Below are positions 14,638 to 23,154 of a stretch of DNA of 27,071 nt, one piece after another. The stretch spans positions 1-27,071 of the forward strand of contig MFIX01000238.1 of NCBI GenBank assembly GCA_001780825.1, read 5' to 3'. Made by a program: the position numbers and the translations under genes. The stretch's first letter is position 1. Each line of letters starts with the position of its first letter. Source of the DNA: Candidatus Glassbacteria bacterium RIFCSPLOWO2_12_FULL_58_11. GTDB taxonomy: Bacteria; Gemmatimonadota; Glassbacteria; GWA2-58-10. Under the pieces are notes generated by a model that saw nothing but the letters and a program-made list of their open reading frames with translations, did no database searches and had not been told where the DNA came from.

Positions 14638-16746
14638 TCAGGGGGCCAGGAGCCGGACGATCATGGCGGTAAAGATCGCCAGGGCCAGGAGCAGGCCCGT
14701 GCCGAACGCCATGAACCCGAAGGTCTTGGCGATCGGCCGCCAGCCTTCCCATTCATCCGTGGCGCGCAGGGACTCCAGTTTCCCCTCCCGGTAGAGCCTG
14801 TCGAACCAGCCCCCACGCTCCTCCAGCAGCTCGGCCTTGGAAAGCTTCCCGGAAAAGACCACCGTGTCCATCGGGAATTTTTCGATCCGGAAATGGACGT
14901 TGAAGAAATGGAAGGTGAAGATGAATCCGGCGGCCAGCAGCGCCTCATCGCTGTGGATGATCAGCGCCACGTTGATTATCCACCCCGGGAACACTTTGGT
15001 GAAATAGGTCGGCAGCCACATGATCAGCCCCGACAGGCCGATAATCAGCACGCCCCAGAAGACCGCGAAGTAATCGAATTTTTCCCAGTAGGTCCAGCGC
15101 TCGAATTTGGGCTTCTCGCCCTTGCCGAAGAACCAGAGCTGGTGGTTCCAGAAATCCCGGACATCCCGCAGGCTCGGCATCATCGAATCCGGCCGGAAGA
15201 GGTAACGGATGAAGGCGGCCAGGGTAAACTTCCCGCTCTCCGGGTCCTTGATCGTCTTCAGCCGCTCCAGCAGGCCCTGGAACAGGTTCGCCGCGTGGAT
15301 CAGAAAGACCAGCACCAGGATGACCGCGGCAAGCCGGTGAAGGTAGCCGGCGTTCTGCACTCCGCCAAGCAGGTGCATGAACGATTGGGCCCAGTGGGCG
15401 TAGAAAAACTTGAGCGGTATGCCGGTGGTCACCAGGGTGGTAAAACTGACAATCAGCAGGATGTGCAGCGAGCGCTGCAGCGGGGTGAACCGGGTGTAAA
15501 CCAACTCGTCCTTCCGGACCTTGATCTTGGATTCCCGGAAAGTCTTGGAGTCCCTGAGAAACAGGGCCACCGAGCGCACGACCCAGAGCAGGGTGTGCAG
15601 GCCGAAAAAGACGAAAACCCCGATCAGCAGGGCAGTCATGAAAATGAACGGATAATAGAGCTGGGGATAATTATCCTTATCGAAATAGTTCGCGTGCGTG
15701 ATATAAGCGGCAAAGCCCGGATTGGCCTTTTCATGGCATTTCTGACAGGTGGCTACCTTGTTGGCCGGGTTGATCGGCGAGGCCGGATCCGCGGCCGGCG
15801 CGATTTCGTGATTGCCGGGGCAGTCGTAGCAGGCGGCGACTTTGGACGAGCCGAGGGCCATCGCCTTGCCGTGGAAAGTTTCCTCGTAGCGCTCCATCTG
15901 TTCCTGATGGCAGTGGCCGCAGCGCGCATCGCTGTACTGCTTGTAGGCAATAGTTTCCGGAGAGATGATCTTGTGCGACTCGTGGCAGTTGGTGCACACG
16001 GGGCCGCGCTTGTCTCCCGAAGCTACCAGTTGGCCGTGGATGCTTTTCTCGTAAATCTCCTCGACCTTGGTGTGGCACTTGCCGCAGGTTTTGTAAACAT
16101 TCCGGCGGTAGACCGGCGAGGCCGGGTTGGTGGAGGTCTGGATATCGTGGGTGCCGTGGCAGTCATTACAGGAGGGGGCCACGATCAGCCCGTCGCGGAT
16201 CAGGCCCTTGGCGTGCACGCTCTCGTAGAACTGCGGCAGGGCGTCCGGCCTGGAGAAGCCCCGCTTGTCCTGGAGTTGTTCGTTCTGATGGCACCTGGCG
16301 CAGGTGTACATCAGGTTGAACTTGTTGACCTTGCTCCGCCCGTCCTTTGCCGCGTAAATATCGTGCTTGCCGTGGCAATCCGCGCATTTGGGCACGTCGA
16401 TGTCGCCCATCGCGAGCAACTGCCCGTGTATGCTGTTCTTGTAAATTTCCTCGACATCCGAGTGGCAGGCCGCGCAGGCGACTTTATTGACCGGTGTATC
16501 GTGGCCCGAATCCCCGGCGCCCGCCAGGTCGGCATGGCAGTCCGTGCAGGAAAAAGCCCCGTGGCTCGTGCCCTCGTAAACCGCCTGATCGACAAAGAGG
16601 GAAACCTCCTGGCCCTGCTTATCCGTTTTCGCCAGGTCTTTTTCGCCGTGGCAGGAGAGACAGGCCGCACTGTCCTGGGCCATGAGCGGGACTGAGAAAC
16701 CAAGCAGACAGAGCAGGAAAGGCAGGAGGAGCCTGGACCGGATCAT
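14638..16746 (-). CDS. CbcL-like multihaem cytochrome c fused to membrane cytochrome b
   Basis: This 702-residue protein probably passes electrons between the quinone pool and periplasmic cytochromes. A signal peptide (1-23) is followed by a periplasmic domain with ten CxxCH haem sites (Cys29, 67, 91, 121, 149, 193, 221, 251, 276 and 334) and an eleventh position that reads CYDCP (Cys306), where the haem-ligand His is replaced by Pro. From about residue 363 the chain becomes a b-type (FdnI/HydC-like) domain with about five or six helices and paired histidines (His428, 470, 484, 598, 613 and 617) able to hold haem b. This architecture matches CbcL of Geobacter, an inner-membrane menaquinol oxidoreductase used in metal reduction. 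AGGAG lies seven bases before the ATG. It is the last gene of the leftward operon, 65 bases after the stand-alone cytochrome b. Confidence 0.85.
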   Translation of the reverse strand: MIRSRLLLPFLLCLLGFSVPLMAQDSAACLSCHGEKDLAKTDKQGQEVSLFVDQAVYEGTSHGAFSCTDCHADLAGAGDSGHDTPVNKVACAACHSDVEEIYKNSIHGQLLAMGDIDVPKCADCHGKHDIYAAKDGRSKVNKFNLMYTCARCHQNEQLQDKRGFSRPDALPQFYESVHAKGLIRDGLIVAPSCNDCHGTHDIQTSTNPASPVYRRNVYKTCGKCHTKVEEIYEKSIHGQLVASGDKRGPVCTNCHESHKIISPETIAYKQYSDARCGHCHQEQMERYEETFHGKAMALGSSKVAACYDCPGNHEIAPAADPASPINPANKVATCQKCHEKANPGFAAYITHANYFDKDNYPQLYYPFIFMTALLIGVFVFFGLHTLLWVVRSVALFLRDSKTFRESKIKVRKDELVYTRFTPLQRSLHILLIVSFTTLVTTGIPLKFFYAHWAQSFMHLLGGVQNAGYLHRLAAVILVLVFLIHAANLFQGLLERLKTIKDPESGKFTLAAFIRYLFRPDSMMPSLRDVRDFWNHQLWFFGKGEKPKFERWTYWEKFDYFAVFWGVLIIGLSGLIMWLPTYFTKVFPGWIINVALIIHSDEALLAAGFIFTFHFFNVHFRIEKFPMDTVVFSGKLSKAELLEERGGWFDRLYREGKLESLRATDEWEGWRPIAKTFGFMAFGTGLLLALAIFTAMIVRLLAP

Positions 16747-16811
16747 TGTTATTCTCCTGAGATTATATACAGAAGCTAAAGGTGTTTTCGGCCGGCATTG
16801 GAATCGGCGGC

Positions 16812-17618
16812 TCAGGCGCTTTCCATTTCCGGCGTCTGCGAGGCGGCCGGGTTCTCTTCCCCTAATTGACGGCGCACCTGGAGGGCCTTGTCCGGCGGCA
16901 GCTCGGCCAGCATCCTTTCGTACTCCAGGCGGTGATGGCGGCGCAGGAAATCCAGCTCCATCCGGCCGTTGAGCCAGACCCGGCTCATCGGGAAGACCTC
17001 GGGGTTGAGATGCACGTTGTACATGTGCCAGATAATGATCGCCAGAAAGGCCAGTATCGCCTCGAACCCGTGGATCACCCGGATGATATCCAGCACCCAG
17101 CGCGGGAAGAGGATGGTCGCGTGGACCGGGAACCAGAGCGCGGCGCCGGTGGCCAGCATCACTCCGCTGCCCCAGACCACGGCGTAATATTCGAATTTTT
17201 CGATGAAATTGAAGCGGCCGGACTGGGGATGGCCCTCCTGGCGCCCAAGGTTGTAGAGGATCATCGAATACATATCGATCAGGTCTTTCTTGCTCAGGAT
17301 CATTTCCCGCAAGTCGCGGTTGCCGCGGGCGGAAAAGAGGCAGAAAAAGACATGATAGACCGAGACGCCGAGCAGCGTGACCGCCGCGGTCCGGTGGATA
17401 ATGCCGCGCAGGGTGAAACTGCCCCGGAGCCAGAACATCGTGCGCACCACCCAGGTATCCGGGAACAGCAGCGGGATGCCGGTGAGGATCAACAGGGTGA
17501 AACTGGTCAACAGGAAGATGTGCTGGAGCCGCTGGGCCTTGGAAAAGCGCTCGTAGTACAGCTTGCCCTCGAATTCCACCAGCCTCTTTTCGAAGCCGTA
17601 GCTCTTCATCGCGCTCAT
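16812..17618 (-). CDS. Membrane cytochrome b (FdnI/HydC/CbcB-like)
   Basis: The 268-residue integral membrane protein probably oxidises or reduces menaquinone and passes electrons to the adjacent multihaem proteins. Helices lie at about 33-52, 72-93, 147-163 and 183-203, with histidines at 33, 75, 89, 183, 198 and 203 as potential haem-b ligands. YYERFSKAQRLQHI and IIWHMYNVHLNPEVFP are typical of the formate dehydrogenase gamma/thiosulfate reductase cytochrome b family. A hydrophilic C-terminal tail (218-268) faces the cytoplasm. The ATG at 17618 overlaps the TGA of the upstream cytochrome by one base (TGATG), and AAGGA lies nine bases upstream, so the two are translationally coupled. It is homologous in layout to the C-terminal half of the next gene, consistent with duplication within the operon. 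Confidence 0.9.
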   Translation of the reverse strand: MSAMKSYGFEKRLVEFEGKLYYERFSKAQRLQHIFLLTSFTLLILTGIPLLFPDTWVVRTMFWLRGSFTLRGIIHRTAAVTLLGVSVYHVFFCLFSARGNRDLREMILSKKDLIDMYSMILYNLGRQEGHPQSGRFNFIEKFEYYAVVWGSGVMLATGAALWFPVHATILFPRWVLDIIRVIHGFEAILAFLAIIIWHMYNVHLNPEVFPMSRVWLNGRMELDFLRRHHRLEYERMLAELPPDKALQVRRQLGEENPAASQTPEMESA

Positions 17619-18883
17619 CACTTATTTTCCTTTTCCCGGGACTGGTCTTTGGCCGCGGCTTGCCTGCGGCGGCGATGGGCGAAGAGGTCGATGAAGATAT
17701 AGGCGATAAATCCGCCGATCAGGCCGGCGATGAACACCACATAGGCTTTCTTGATCAGCCAGGCGCCGAAATTTTCCTCCGGTCTGCCCTGTATGTGGAC
17801 TTTCCCCTTGGCGAAATTTTCCGTGGCGTTGGGATGGCACTTGCCGCAGGTTTCGGCCAGATTGGCCTGGCTTACCGTACTCTTGGAGTCCGAGGAGGGC
17901 CGGATGTTGTGGAAATCATGGCAGCTTGCGCAATTGGCCACCTGGACATCCCCCAGGCCCATGGCTATCCCGTGGTAGGTGTTCATGTAGCTCTCCAGCC
18001 TTGCGCCGGGCAGTCCGTACTTGGTGCTGAGCGCCATGTTGTCGTGGCAGCGGGAGCAGACCTGGTTCACTTGATTGTGGCTGACCGAGCTTTCGGGGTT
18101 CCCGGGGCTCAGGATGTTGTGCTCGCCGTGGCAGTCGGTGCAGATCGGCACATCCTTATTGCCGGCGAGAAAGGCCTTGCCGTGCACGCCCTGCAGGTAA
18201 TCGTTGTAGATCCCGGCATGGCAGGTGCCGCAGACTTTGGGTATCCGGGGATAGAAATCATCCAGCTTCTGGATCAGGTGGTTGCCGTGGCAGCTGGCGC
18301 AGGTGGCCGAAATGATCAGGCCGCTTTTCTCGAGCGCCTGGCCGTGTACGCTGCCCAGGTAAGCCTGCACGACTTCCGAGCGCCCCATGCCTTCATGCTT
18401 GCCGGCCAGTTTCGGATCGCCGTGGCATTTCAGGCAATCGAAGGGCAGGTTGGTCGGGTAAACCGGCGAGCCGGGGTCGCTGACCGCGGCGATGTAATGC
18501 TCGCCGTGGCAGTCGGAGCAGCTCGCCGCATCGAGGTCCCCTTTTTCCTGGGCCGGCAGCCCGTGCACGCTCTTGTGCCAGAGCTCGAAAGCCTCAGCAT
18601 GGCAGAGCGCGCAATCCACTTTATTCAGCCGCTCGGGGTGCGGCCAGTCCTCGCGGCCCGCCAGGTCGAGGTGGCAGCCGACACACTCCACGCCGTTTTG
18701 GGCGTGGACCGAGGCGGTGAACCTTTCGCTGTCCACGTAGAGGGTGTCCCCTTTGCTGTCCACCATCCCGGGATCGTTATGGCATTCAAAGCAGACCTGG
18801 TTGTCCTGGGCTCTCAGGCGCGGTGCCAGCAGGGCCGGGAGAAGCAGCGACAGGGCGAGGGATTTTGTCAGGCGATAGTTCAT
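17618..18883 (-). CDS. Membrane-anchored 11-haem cytochrome c (second of two)
   Basis: This 421-residue periplasmic electron carrier starts at MNYRLTKSLALSLLLPALL (ATG 18883). The frame stays open far upstream, but that part lacks any signal peptide and overlaps the preceding gene. After the signal peptide (about 1-25) it has eleven CxxCH sites (Cys31, 67, 91, 122, 150, 195, 218, 248, 276, 318 and 346). Many are followed by xxH (such as CHGEH and CHGNH), and repeated SVHG/GVHGKA motifs supply distal His ligands. One C-terminal helix (380-400) and a short RRRR tail anchor it in the inner membrane. It resembles the cytochrome c3/c7-like multihaem class of DmsE or CbcA type. It sits 22 bases after its paralogue and is coupled to the cytochrome b, forming a likely complex. 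Confidence 0.92.
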   Translation of the reverse strand: MNYRLTKSLALSLLLPALLAPRLRAQDNQVCFECHNDPGMVDSKGDTLYVDSERFTASVHAQNGVECVGCHLDLAGREDWPHPERLNKVDCALCHAEAFELWHKSVHGLPAQEKGDLDAASCSDCHGEHYIAAVSDPGSPVYPTNLPFDCLKCHGDPKLAGKHEGMGRSEVVQAYLGSVHGQALEKSGLIISATCASCHGNHLIQKLDDFYPRIPKVCGTCHAGIYNDYLQGVHGKAFLAGNKDVPICTDCHGEHNILSPGNPESSVSHNQVNQVCSRCHDNMALSTKYGLPGARLESYMNTYHGIAMGLGDVQVANCASCHDFHNIRPSSDSKSTVSQANLAETCGKCHPNATENFAKGKVHIQGRPEENFGAWLIKKAYVVFIAGLIGGFIAYIFIDLFAHRRRRQAAAKDQSREKENK

Positions 18884-18905
18884 AGACTTATCATCCGTCC
18901 GGGAT

Positions 18906-20174
18906 TCACTTAGTCTTTTCCCGCTTGCGCCACCTGCGCGACAGGTCGATGCCGACCCAGAAGACCAGAAAGGCGACAGTCGCGTAAACCAGCCAGACCA
19001 GGGATTTCCGCAGATAGTAAATCGCCCCGGCGCTTTTCTGCTCCGGGTTGACATGAATTTTCCCGGCCAGGAAATTGGCGGTGGCCTTGGGATGGCACTT
19101 GCCGCAGGTCTCCAGCATATTCTGCGGATTGACCATCGAGCGCGGGTCGCTCGGCGCATAGACATCGTGATAGCCGTGGCAACTGGCGCAGTTGGCCGCG
19201 TTCTCGCTACCCAGGCCCTGGGCCACCCCATGGAAGCTCTGTTTGTAAGTGCTCAGGCGGTCGGACTCGATATCGTACTTGGCCATGCGCGTGGCATCGG
19301 CATGGCAGCTGGCGCAGGTTTTGGGGATATTGGCCGCCGAGGTGGGGGCTCCGGCGGTTGTCGGGGACTGGATGCCGTGCTCGCCGTGGCAATCCGTGCA
19401 GCCCGGCGAATCCAGGTTGTTTTCATCGATATGCAGCCGGCCGTGGATGCTGGAATGATAGGTCTCATAGACCGCGATATGGCACTTGCCGCAGGTCTGC
19501 GGCTGCGAGGCCATCGGCCGCTCGGCGGTATGGCTCTGGATGTCGTGCACTCCGTGGCAGTCGGTGCAGATCGCCGCCACCTGCAGCAGCCCGTCTTTCA
19601 ACAGCGCCTTGCCGTGCACGCTCTGCTCGTATTCCAGGTAGGGACGCTCCATGCGGATATCGTGCTTGATCACCACCTGGTTGTTCTCGTGACAGCGCGA
19701 GCAGGTGCGGGGAATGTTGCCCCGGTAAACCAGGGACTGCGGGTCCAGATGGCCCAGGATACCGTGTTTCCCGTGGCAGTCGACACAGGTGGCGGCATCC
19801 TCGCCCATTTTCATTTCCTTGGCCCGGCCGTGCACGCTGTCCCGGTATTTTTCGATAGTCTGTCCCCGGTTGTCCAGCCTTTCGCCGTGGCAGGAGAGAC
19901 AACCCACCGGCTTGAGCGGAGCGGCGTGGGGCAGGCCTTCGAGGTCCATGTGGCAATCCACGCATTTAAGCGCCTTGTGCGCCGAGCTTCCGATCAAAGC
20001 GGTATCCACCTGAGGCGTCGCGGCGGCTTTTTCCGGCGCGACATGGCACTCCAGGCAGGCTTTATCCGGGAGCGCGGCAAAAAGGCTGGCTCCGCTGGCC
20101 ACGGCCAGGACCAGGACGGCGGTCAGAATCAACAGGCGGTCGGTTGCAGGATGCTTCCCCGTAGTGAGACTCAT
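18906..20174 (-). CDS. Membrane-anchored 11-haem cytochrome c (first of two)
   Basis: This 422-residue paralogue of the next gene is the first gene of the leftward operon. The ATG at 20174 has GGAG five bases upstream; a GTG at 20222 is open in frame but lacks a ribosome site. An uncleaved or cleaved N-terminal helix (13-33) is followed by eleven CxxCH motifs (Cys40, 71, 92, 130, 158, 203, 228, 259, 287, 329 and 357), interspersed with SVHG/SIHG/SFHG ligand motifs. A C-terminal transmembrane helix (391-411) and a basic tail (RRWRKREK) follow. All eleven sites align in order with those of the second copy and with the c-type half of the CbcL-like fusion. Its role is inferred as a multihaem wire accepting electrons from the b-type partners. 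Confidence 0.92.
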   Translation of the reverse strand: MSLTTGKHPATDRLLILTAVLVLAVASGASLFAALPDKACLECHVAPEKAAATPQVDTALIGSSAHKALKCVDCHMDLEGLPHAAPLKPVGCLSCHGERLDNRGQTIEKYRDSVHGRAKEMKMGEDAATCVDCHGKHGILGHLDPQSLVYRGNIPRTCSRCHENNQVVIKHDIRMERPYLEYEQSVHGKALLKDGLLQVAAICTDCHGVHDIQSHTAERPMASQPQTCGKCHIAVYETYHSSIHGRLHIDENNLDSPGCTDCHGEHGIQSPTTAGAPTSAANIPKTCASCHADATRMAKYDIESDRLSTYKQSFHGVAQGLGSENAANCASCHGYHDVYAPSDPRSMVNPQNMLETCGKCHPKATANFLAGKIHVNPEQKSAGAIYYLRKSLVWLVYATVAFLVFWVGIDLSRRWRKREKTK

Positions 20175-20802
20175 GTATGCTCCGGACTTTTTAAGGAAGC
20201 CGTTATGCCTGGAAACGCTCACGCTGACTTCGTCTAATTTCCAGGCTGATTGATAGCTGCTTCAGAAGATTTTAACCTGGGTGGGTGATTCTTCCGGGTC
20301 CAGCGAAATACTATTTGATTGATACACGCTTATCAAACGTTTCAGAGGCCAAAATGTCACAATGATCTCGCCCGGGATCGAGCCGGGCCATCCGGTAACT
20401 AGTGATAATAATTTATCGTTTAACAGGAGCGGCGGAGTGCGCACCGTATTTCGAATGATCTTTAAATTGCGCGGAATCGGCCTCACCTTTTTGCGGCGGA
20501 CCAGAGGCTAAATAAAACATTTTAGAAAGTATGAAAATGTTGAAATTAAAAAAAAGTGTATTATTTTGACTTTCCAGAATGATATAAAATAATCAAATTC
20601 CCCTGACTGGCAAGATATTTTCAAAGCTGTGCGTAATCATCTCATATTTAATATCTTAAGCAAATGCTGAAATGAACGGAGAACTAGACCGGGAGGCTGA
20701 ATTGTACCGGTTCGTCTCTCGAGTGTGCCTCGTGCGTCTATCGCGATAATTCCGGTGAACAGGTGAGATAATTATATCATAATCAAGCGCTGGGGGTAGT
20801 TT
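20175..20802. promoter_or_regulatory. Divergent 628-base regulatory spacer of the cytochrome cluster
   Basis: No gene is credible here. The centre (about 20515-20660) is strongly AT-rich with runs such as AAAAAAAAG, and holds several -10-like hexamers on both strands. On the plus strand TTGACT (20576-20581) followed by AATAAT after 16 bases is the best rightward candidate. A GC-rich hairpin (CCCGGGATCGAGCCGGG, about 20371-20387) faces the leftward side. An imperfect AT palindrome (GAGATAATTATATC) is at 20765-20778, shortly before the ferredoxin ribosome site GGGGGT. Shared promoters with an anaerobic regulator seem likely, but no operator is certain. Confidence 0.5.
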
Positions 20803-21579
20803 ATGGAGCCACTCGGAATGTTGATTGATTTTACCGAGTGCATCGGCTGCGGCGAATGTGTCAAGGCCTGCCAGAAACAGAACAAGCTCGGTGACAATCC
20901 ATCGAAAGACGATCTGTCATCCCATAATTACACGGTGGTCCTCAAGCAGGAAGGTATCAACTACCGCAAACTCTGCATGCACTGCCAGGAACCTACCTGC
21001 GCCTCGGTCTGCCCGGTGGGCGCATTTACCAAGACCGCGCTGGGCCCGGTCATCTACGATGCGGACAAGTGCATGGGCTGCCGTTACTGCATGATGGCCT
21101 GCCCGTTCGGAGTGCCGCGCTACCAATGGGACTCGGCGGTGCCGGTAATCGCCAAGTGCATCTTCTGCAATGAGCGCGTAGCCGCCGGCGGGGAGACCGC
21201 CTGCAGCTGGGTCTGTCCGATGGGCGCCACCCGGATGGGCCGCCGCAGCGACCTGCTGGAGATCGCCCGGGGCCGCGTCGAGAGGCATCCTGACAAGTAT
21301 GTAAACTATATCTACGGCGAGACAGATGCCGGGGGAACCTCGATCCTGATGCTCTCCAGCGTGCCGTTCGACAAGCTGGGCTTTCCGATGGACCTGGGCG
21401 CGCAGCCCCTGCCCAGCCTGACCTGGAGCGTGCTGAGCAAGATCCCAAGTATCGTGGTGACCGGCGGCGTGCTGCTCGGCGGGCTGACCTGGATCATCAA
21501 CCGCCGTATCCAGCTCGACTCGGGCGCCCTGGTCGACCCGGAAGACAGTAGCCGGCCGGGGAAAGGAGGCGCAAAATGA
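20803..21579 (+). CDS. Four-cluster ferredoxin subunit (HybA/PsrB/CbcT-like), C-terminally anchored, no Tat signal
   Basis: The 258-residue electron-transfer subunit has 16 cysteines in four [4Fe-4S] sets: Cys13/16/19/23, 58/61/66/70, 90/93/96/100 and 119/122/134/138, the standard plan of molybdopterin-enzyme and hydrogenase beta subunits. A hydrophobic segment at about 212-232 anchors it. Typical HybA carries a Tat signal, but here the first cluster begins at residue 13, and an in-frame TAG two codons upstream (20797-20799) rules out a longer start. It may act on the cytoplasmic face or be exported with a partner. It is coupled to the NrfD gene through an ATGA overlap. No catalytic molybdenum or nickel subunit is adjacent, so it probably belongs to a quinone:cytochrome c complex like Cbc4 (CbcSTU), Hmc or Qrc. 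Confidence 0.9.
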   Translation: MEPLGMLIDFTECIGCGECVKACQKQNKLGDNPSKDDLSSHNYTVVLKQEGINYRKLCMHCQEPTCASVCPVGAFTKTALGPVIYDADKCMGCRYCMMACPFGVPRYQWDSAVPVIAKCIFCNERVAAGGETACSWVCPMGATRMGRRSDLLEIARGRVERHPDKYVNYIYGETDAGGTSILMLSSVPFDKLGFPMDLGAQPLPSLTWSVLSKIPSIVVTGGVLLGGLTWIINRRIQLDSGALVDPEDSSRPGKGGAK

Positions 21580-22724
21580 AAAGCCTCCACCGCGGTATAA
21601 TCGAAGAAAAACCCCTGTACTGGATTCCGCCGGTCGCGCTGGTAATCCTGCTGGGCCTGTTCCTGACTTTCAAGCGCTACTTTTACGGCCTGGGCTCGGT
21701 GACCGCCCTGAACGATTACCAGCCCTGGGGCCTCTGGGTCGGTTTCGATGTGCTCTGCGGCGTGGCCCTGGCCGCCGGCGGCTTCGTGCTGACCGGCATC
21801 GTCCACTTGCTCAATTTCGAGCGCTACAAGAGCGTGGTCCGGCCCACCGTGCTCTCCGCCTTCCTGGGGTACATCCTGGTCAGCGTGGGCCTGCTCTACG
21901 ATCTGGGCAAGCCCTGGAACATCTGGCACCCGCTGGTGATGTGGAACCCGCACTCGGTGATGTTCGAGGTGGCTTGGTGCGTGATGCTCTATTCTACGGT
22001 GCTCGCCCTGGAGTTCAGCCCGGTGGTGCTGGAAAAGCTGGGAAGCTGGAGAATCCTGCGGATCGTCCGCGCCCTGACCCTGCCGATGGTTATCACCGGG
22101 ATCCTGCTTTCGACCCTTCACCAGAGCTCCCTGGGCACGGTGTTCCTGATCGTCCCGAAAAAGCTCCACCACCTCTGGTACACCAATCTTCTGCCCGTGC
22201 ACTTTTTCCTCAGCGCGGTCAGTGTCGGGTTCGCCATGGTGATCCTGGAAAGCTTTGTCAGTCACCACCTGTTCAAGAAAAGCCTCGAAACCAATGTCCT
22301 GCTCGACCTGGGGCAGTTCATGGTGGTAGCCCTGATGCTGATGCTGATCGTGCGGATCCAGGATGTCTCGTTCAAGATCGGCTGGAAGAATGTTTATGAC
22401 GGGACTATAGAAAGCTGGGCTTTCATGACCGAAATGGCCTGTTTCGTCTTACCACTGCTGTTGGTTTTCATTTACCGCAACCGGATGAAAATGGGCATTA
22501 TCGTGCTCTCCGCGGCATTTACCATGGCCGGCGTAGTCCTCAACCGTCTGAATGTCAGCATCATCGGCATGGCCCGCAGCGGAGGCTTCCGTTATTTCCC
22601 CTCCTGGGAGGAGTTTTTCCTCTCGTTCTTTCTGGTGACCATGGGAGTCCTGGTATTTATCCTCTGCGTCAAGTTTCTGCCAATTTTCCCGGAAGAGCCG
22701 GCGGAAGAGAAGCCGGCCGAATAA
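21576..22724 (+). CDS. NrfD/HybB/PsrC-family membrane quinone-interacting subunit
   Basis: This 382-residue integral membrane protein probably exchanges electrons with menaquinone through the adjacent ferredoxin. It has about nine or ten hydrophobic helices (first near 16-36) and the typical NrfD features: PWGLWVGFDVLCGVALAAGGF in helix 2, DLGKPWNIWHPL between helices 3 and 4, and HQSSLGTVFLI after helix 5. The length fits HybB (about 390). The start ATG overlaps the ferredoxin stop (ATGA). There is no haem motif in the protein. The tetrahaem cytochrome follows 32 bases later, completing a three-gene rightward unit. Confidence 0.93.
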   Translation: MKSLHRGIIEEKPLYWIPPVALVILLGLFLTFKRYFYGLGSVTALNDYQPWGLWVGFDVLCGVALAAGGFVLTGIVHLLNFERYKSVVRPTVLSAFLGYILVSVGLLYDLGKPWNIWHPLVMWNPHSVMFEVAWCVMLYSTVLALEFSPVVLEKLGSWRILRIVRALTLPMVITGILLSTLHQSSLGTVFLIVPKKLHHLWYTNLLPVHFFLSAVSVGFAMVILESFVSHHLFKKSLETNVLLDLGQFMVVALMLMLIVRIQDVSFKIGWKNVYDGTIESWAFMTEMACFVLPLLLVFIYRNRMKMGIIVLSAAFTMAGVVLNRLNVSIIGMARSGGFRYFPSWEEFFLSFFLVTMGVLVFILCVKFLPIFPEEPAEEKPAE

Positions 22725-22756
22725 CAAATTATCCAAGCCTGAGAAGCGGAGTCTAA

Positions 22757-23125
22757 ATGTTCAAGAAACTATTTCTGGCGGCGCTGGTGCTTCTGGCGGT
22801 GGTCAATATCGTGCTGATCCGGGCCAATATGCGCCTGGGCTACGACATCGAAGCCAAGATCAATAAACCGCCCAAGATCCATGTCTTTCAGACCAAGTAC
22901 AATGAGGGCACCCAGATAGTTTTCAACCACGAGGAGCACTCGCAGGGCTACGGACTCGAATGTATCGAGTGCCATCACGTGGAGTCCTGCGACCATTGCC
23001 ATAAAAAAGAAATCATCCAGGTGGACATCGAGGAATCCAAGGTGGCGCTGCACAAGAACTGCCTGCACTGCCACCAGGCGCTGGAGAGCGGTCCGCGCCA
23101 GTGCGATGAATGCCACAAGCGGTAA
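22757..23125 (+). CDS. Small tetrahaem cytochrome c (c3/c7 class III)
   Basis: The 122-residue protein has an N-terminal signal or anchor (3-22). It has four CxxCH sites (Cys69, 78, 102 and 116), with the preceding FNHEEHS (56-62) and other histidines (73, 99) as likely sixth ligands, as in cytochrome c3. It is the probable periplasmic partner of the NrfD/ferredoxin pair, carrying electrons to or from the multihaem proteins encoded divergently. AGCGGAG lies about seven bases before the ATG. The gene ends the rightward operon, 30 bases before a strong terminator. Confidence 0.92.
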   Translation: MFKKLFLAALVLLAVVNIVLIRANMRLGYDIEAKINKPPKIHVFQTKYNEGTQIVFNHEEHSQGYGLECIECHHVESCDHCHKKEIIQVDIEESKVALHKNCLHCHQALESGPRQCDECHKR

Positions 23126-23154
23126 TTGTCCAGTAACCGGAAAGAAAATGAAAA

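Noticed and set aside
14893..16695. Long plus-strand frame of about 600 codons opposite the CbcL-like gene
   Set aside because: Antisense to a gene with ten CxxCH motifs; the product is low-complexity and has no signal or domain.
18884..19231. Upstream extension of the second 11-haem cytochrome frame
   Set aside because: It overlaps the first cytochrome gene in another frame and reads as Arg/Pro-rich sequence; a signal peptide and ATG occur at 18883.
20371..20400. T-arm-like sequence on the minus strand (CCCGGCTCGATCCCGGG) suggesting a tRNA
   Set aside because: No matching acceptor stem, anticodon arm or D-arm could be found at tRNA distances; the loop deviates from TTCRA.
20262..20486. Minus-strand frame of 74 codons upstream of the cytochrome operon
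   Set aside because: No ribosome site, no recognisable protein and it ends in AT-rich promoter-like sequence.
20594..20620. Possible sigma-54 promoter (TGGCAAGATATTTTC)
   Set aside because: The GC of the -12 element is missing and the spacing is not right.
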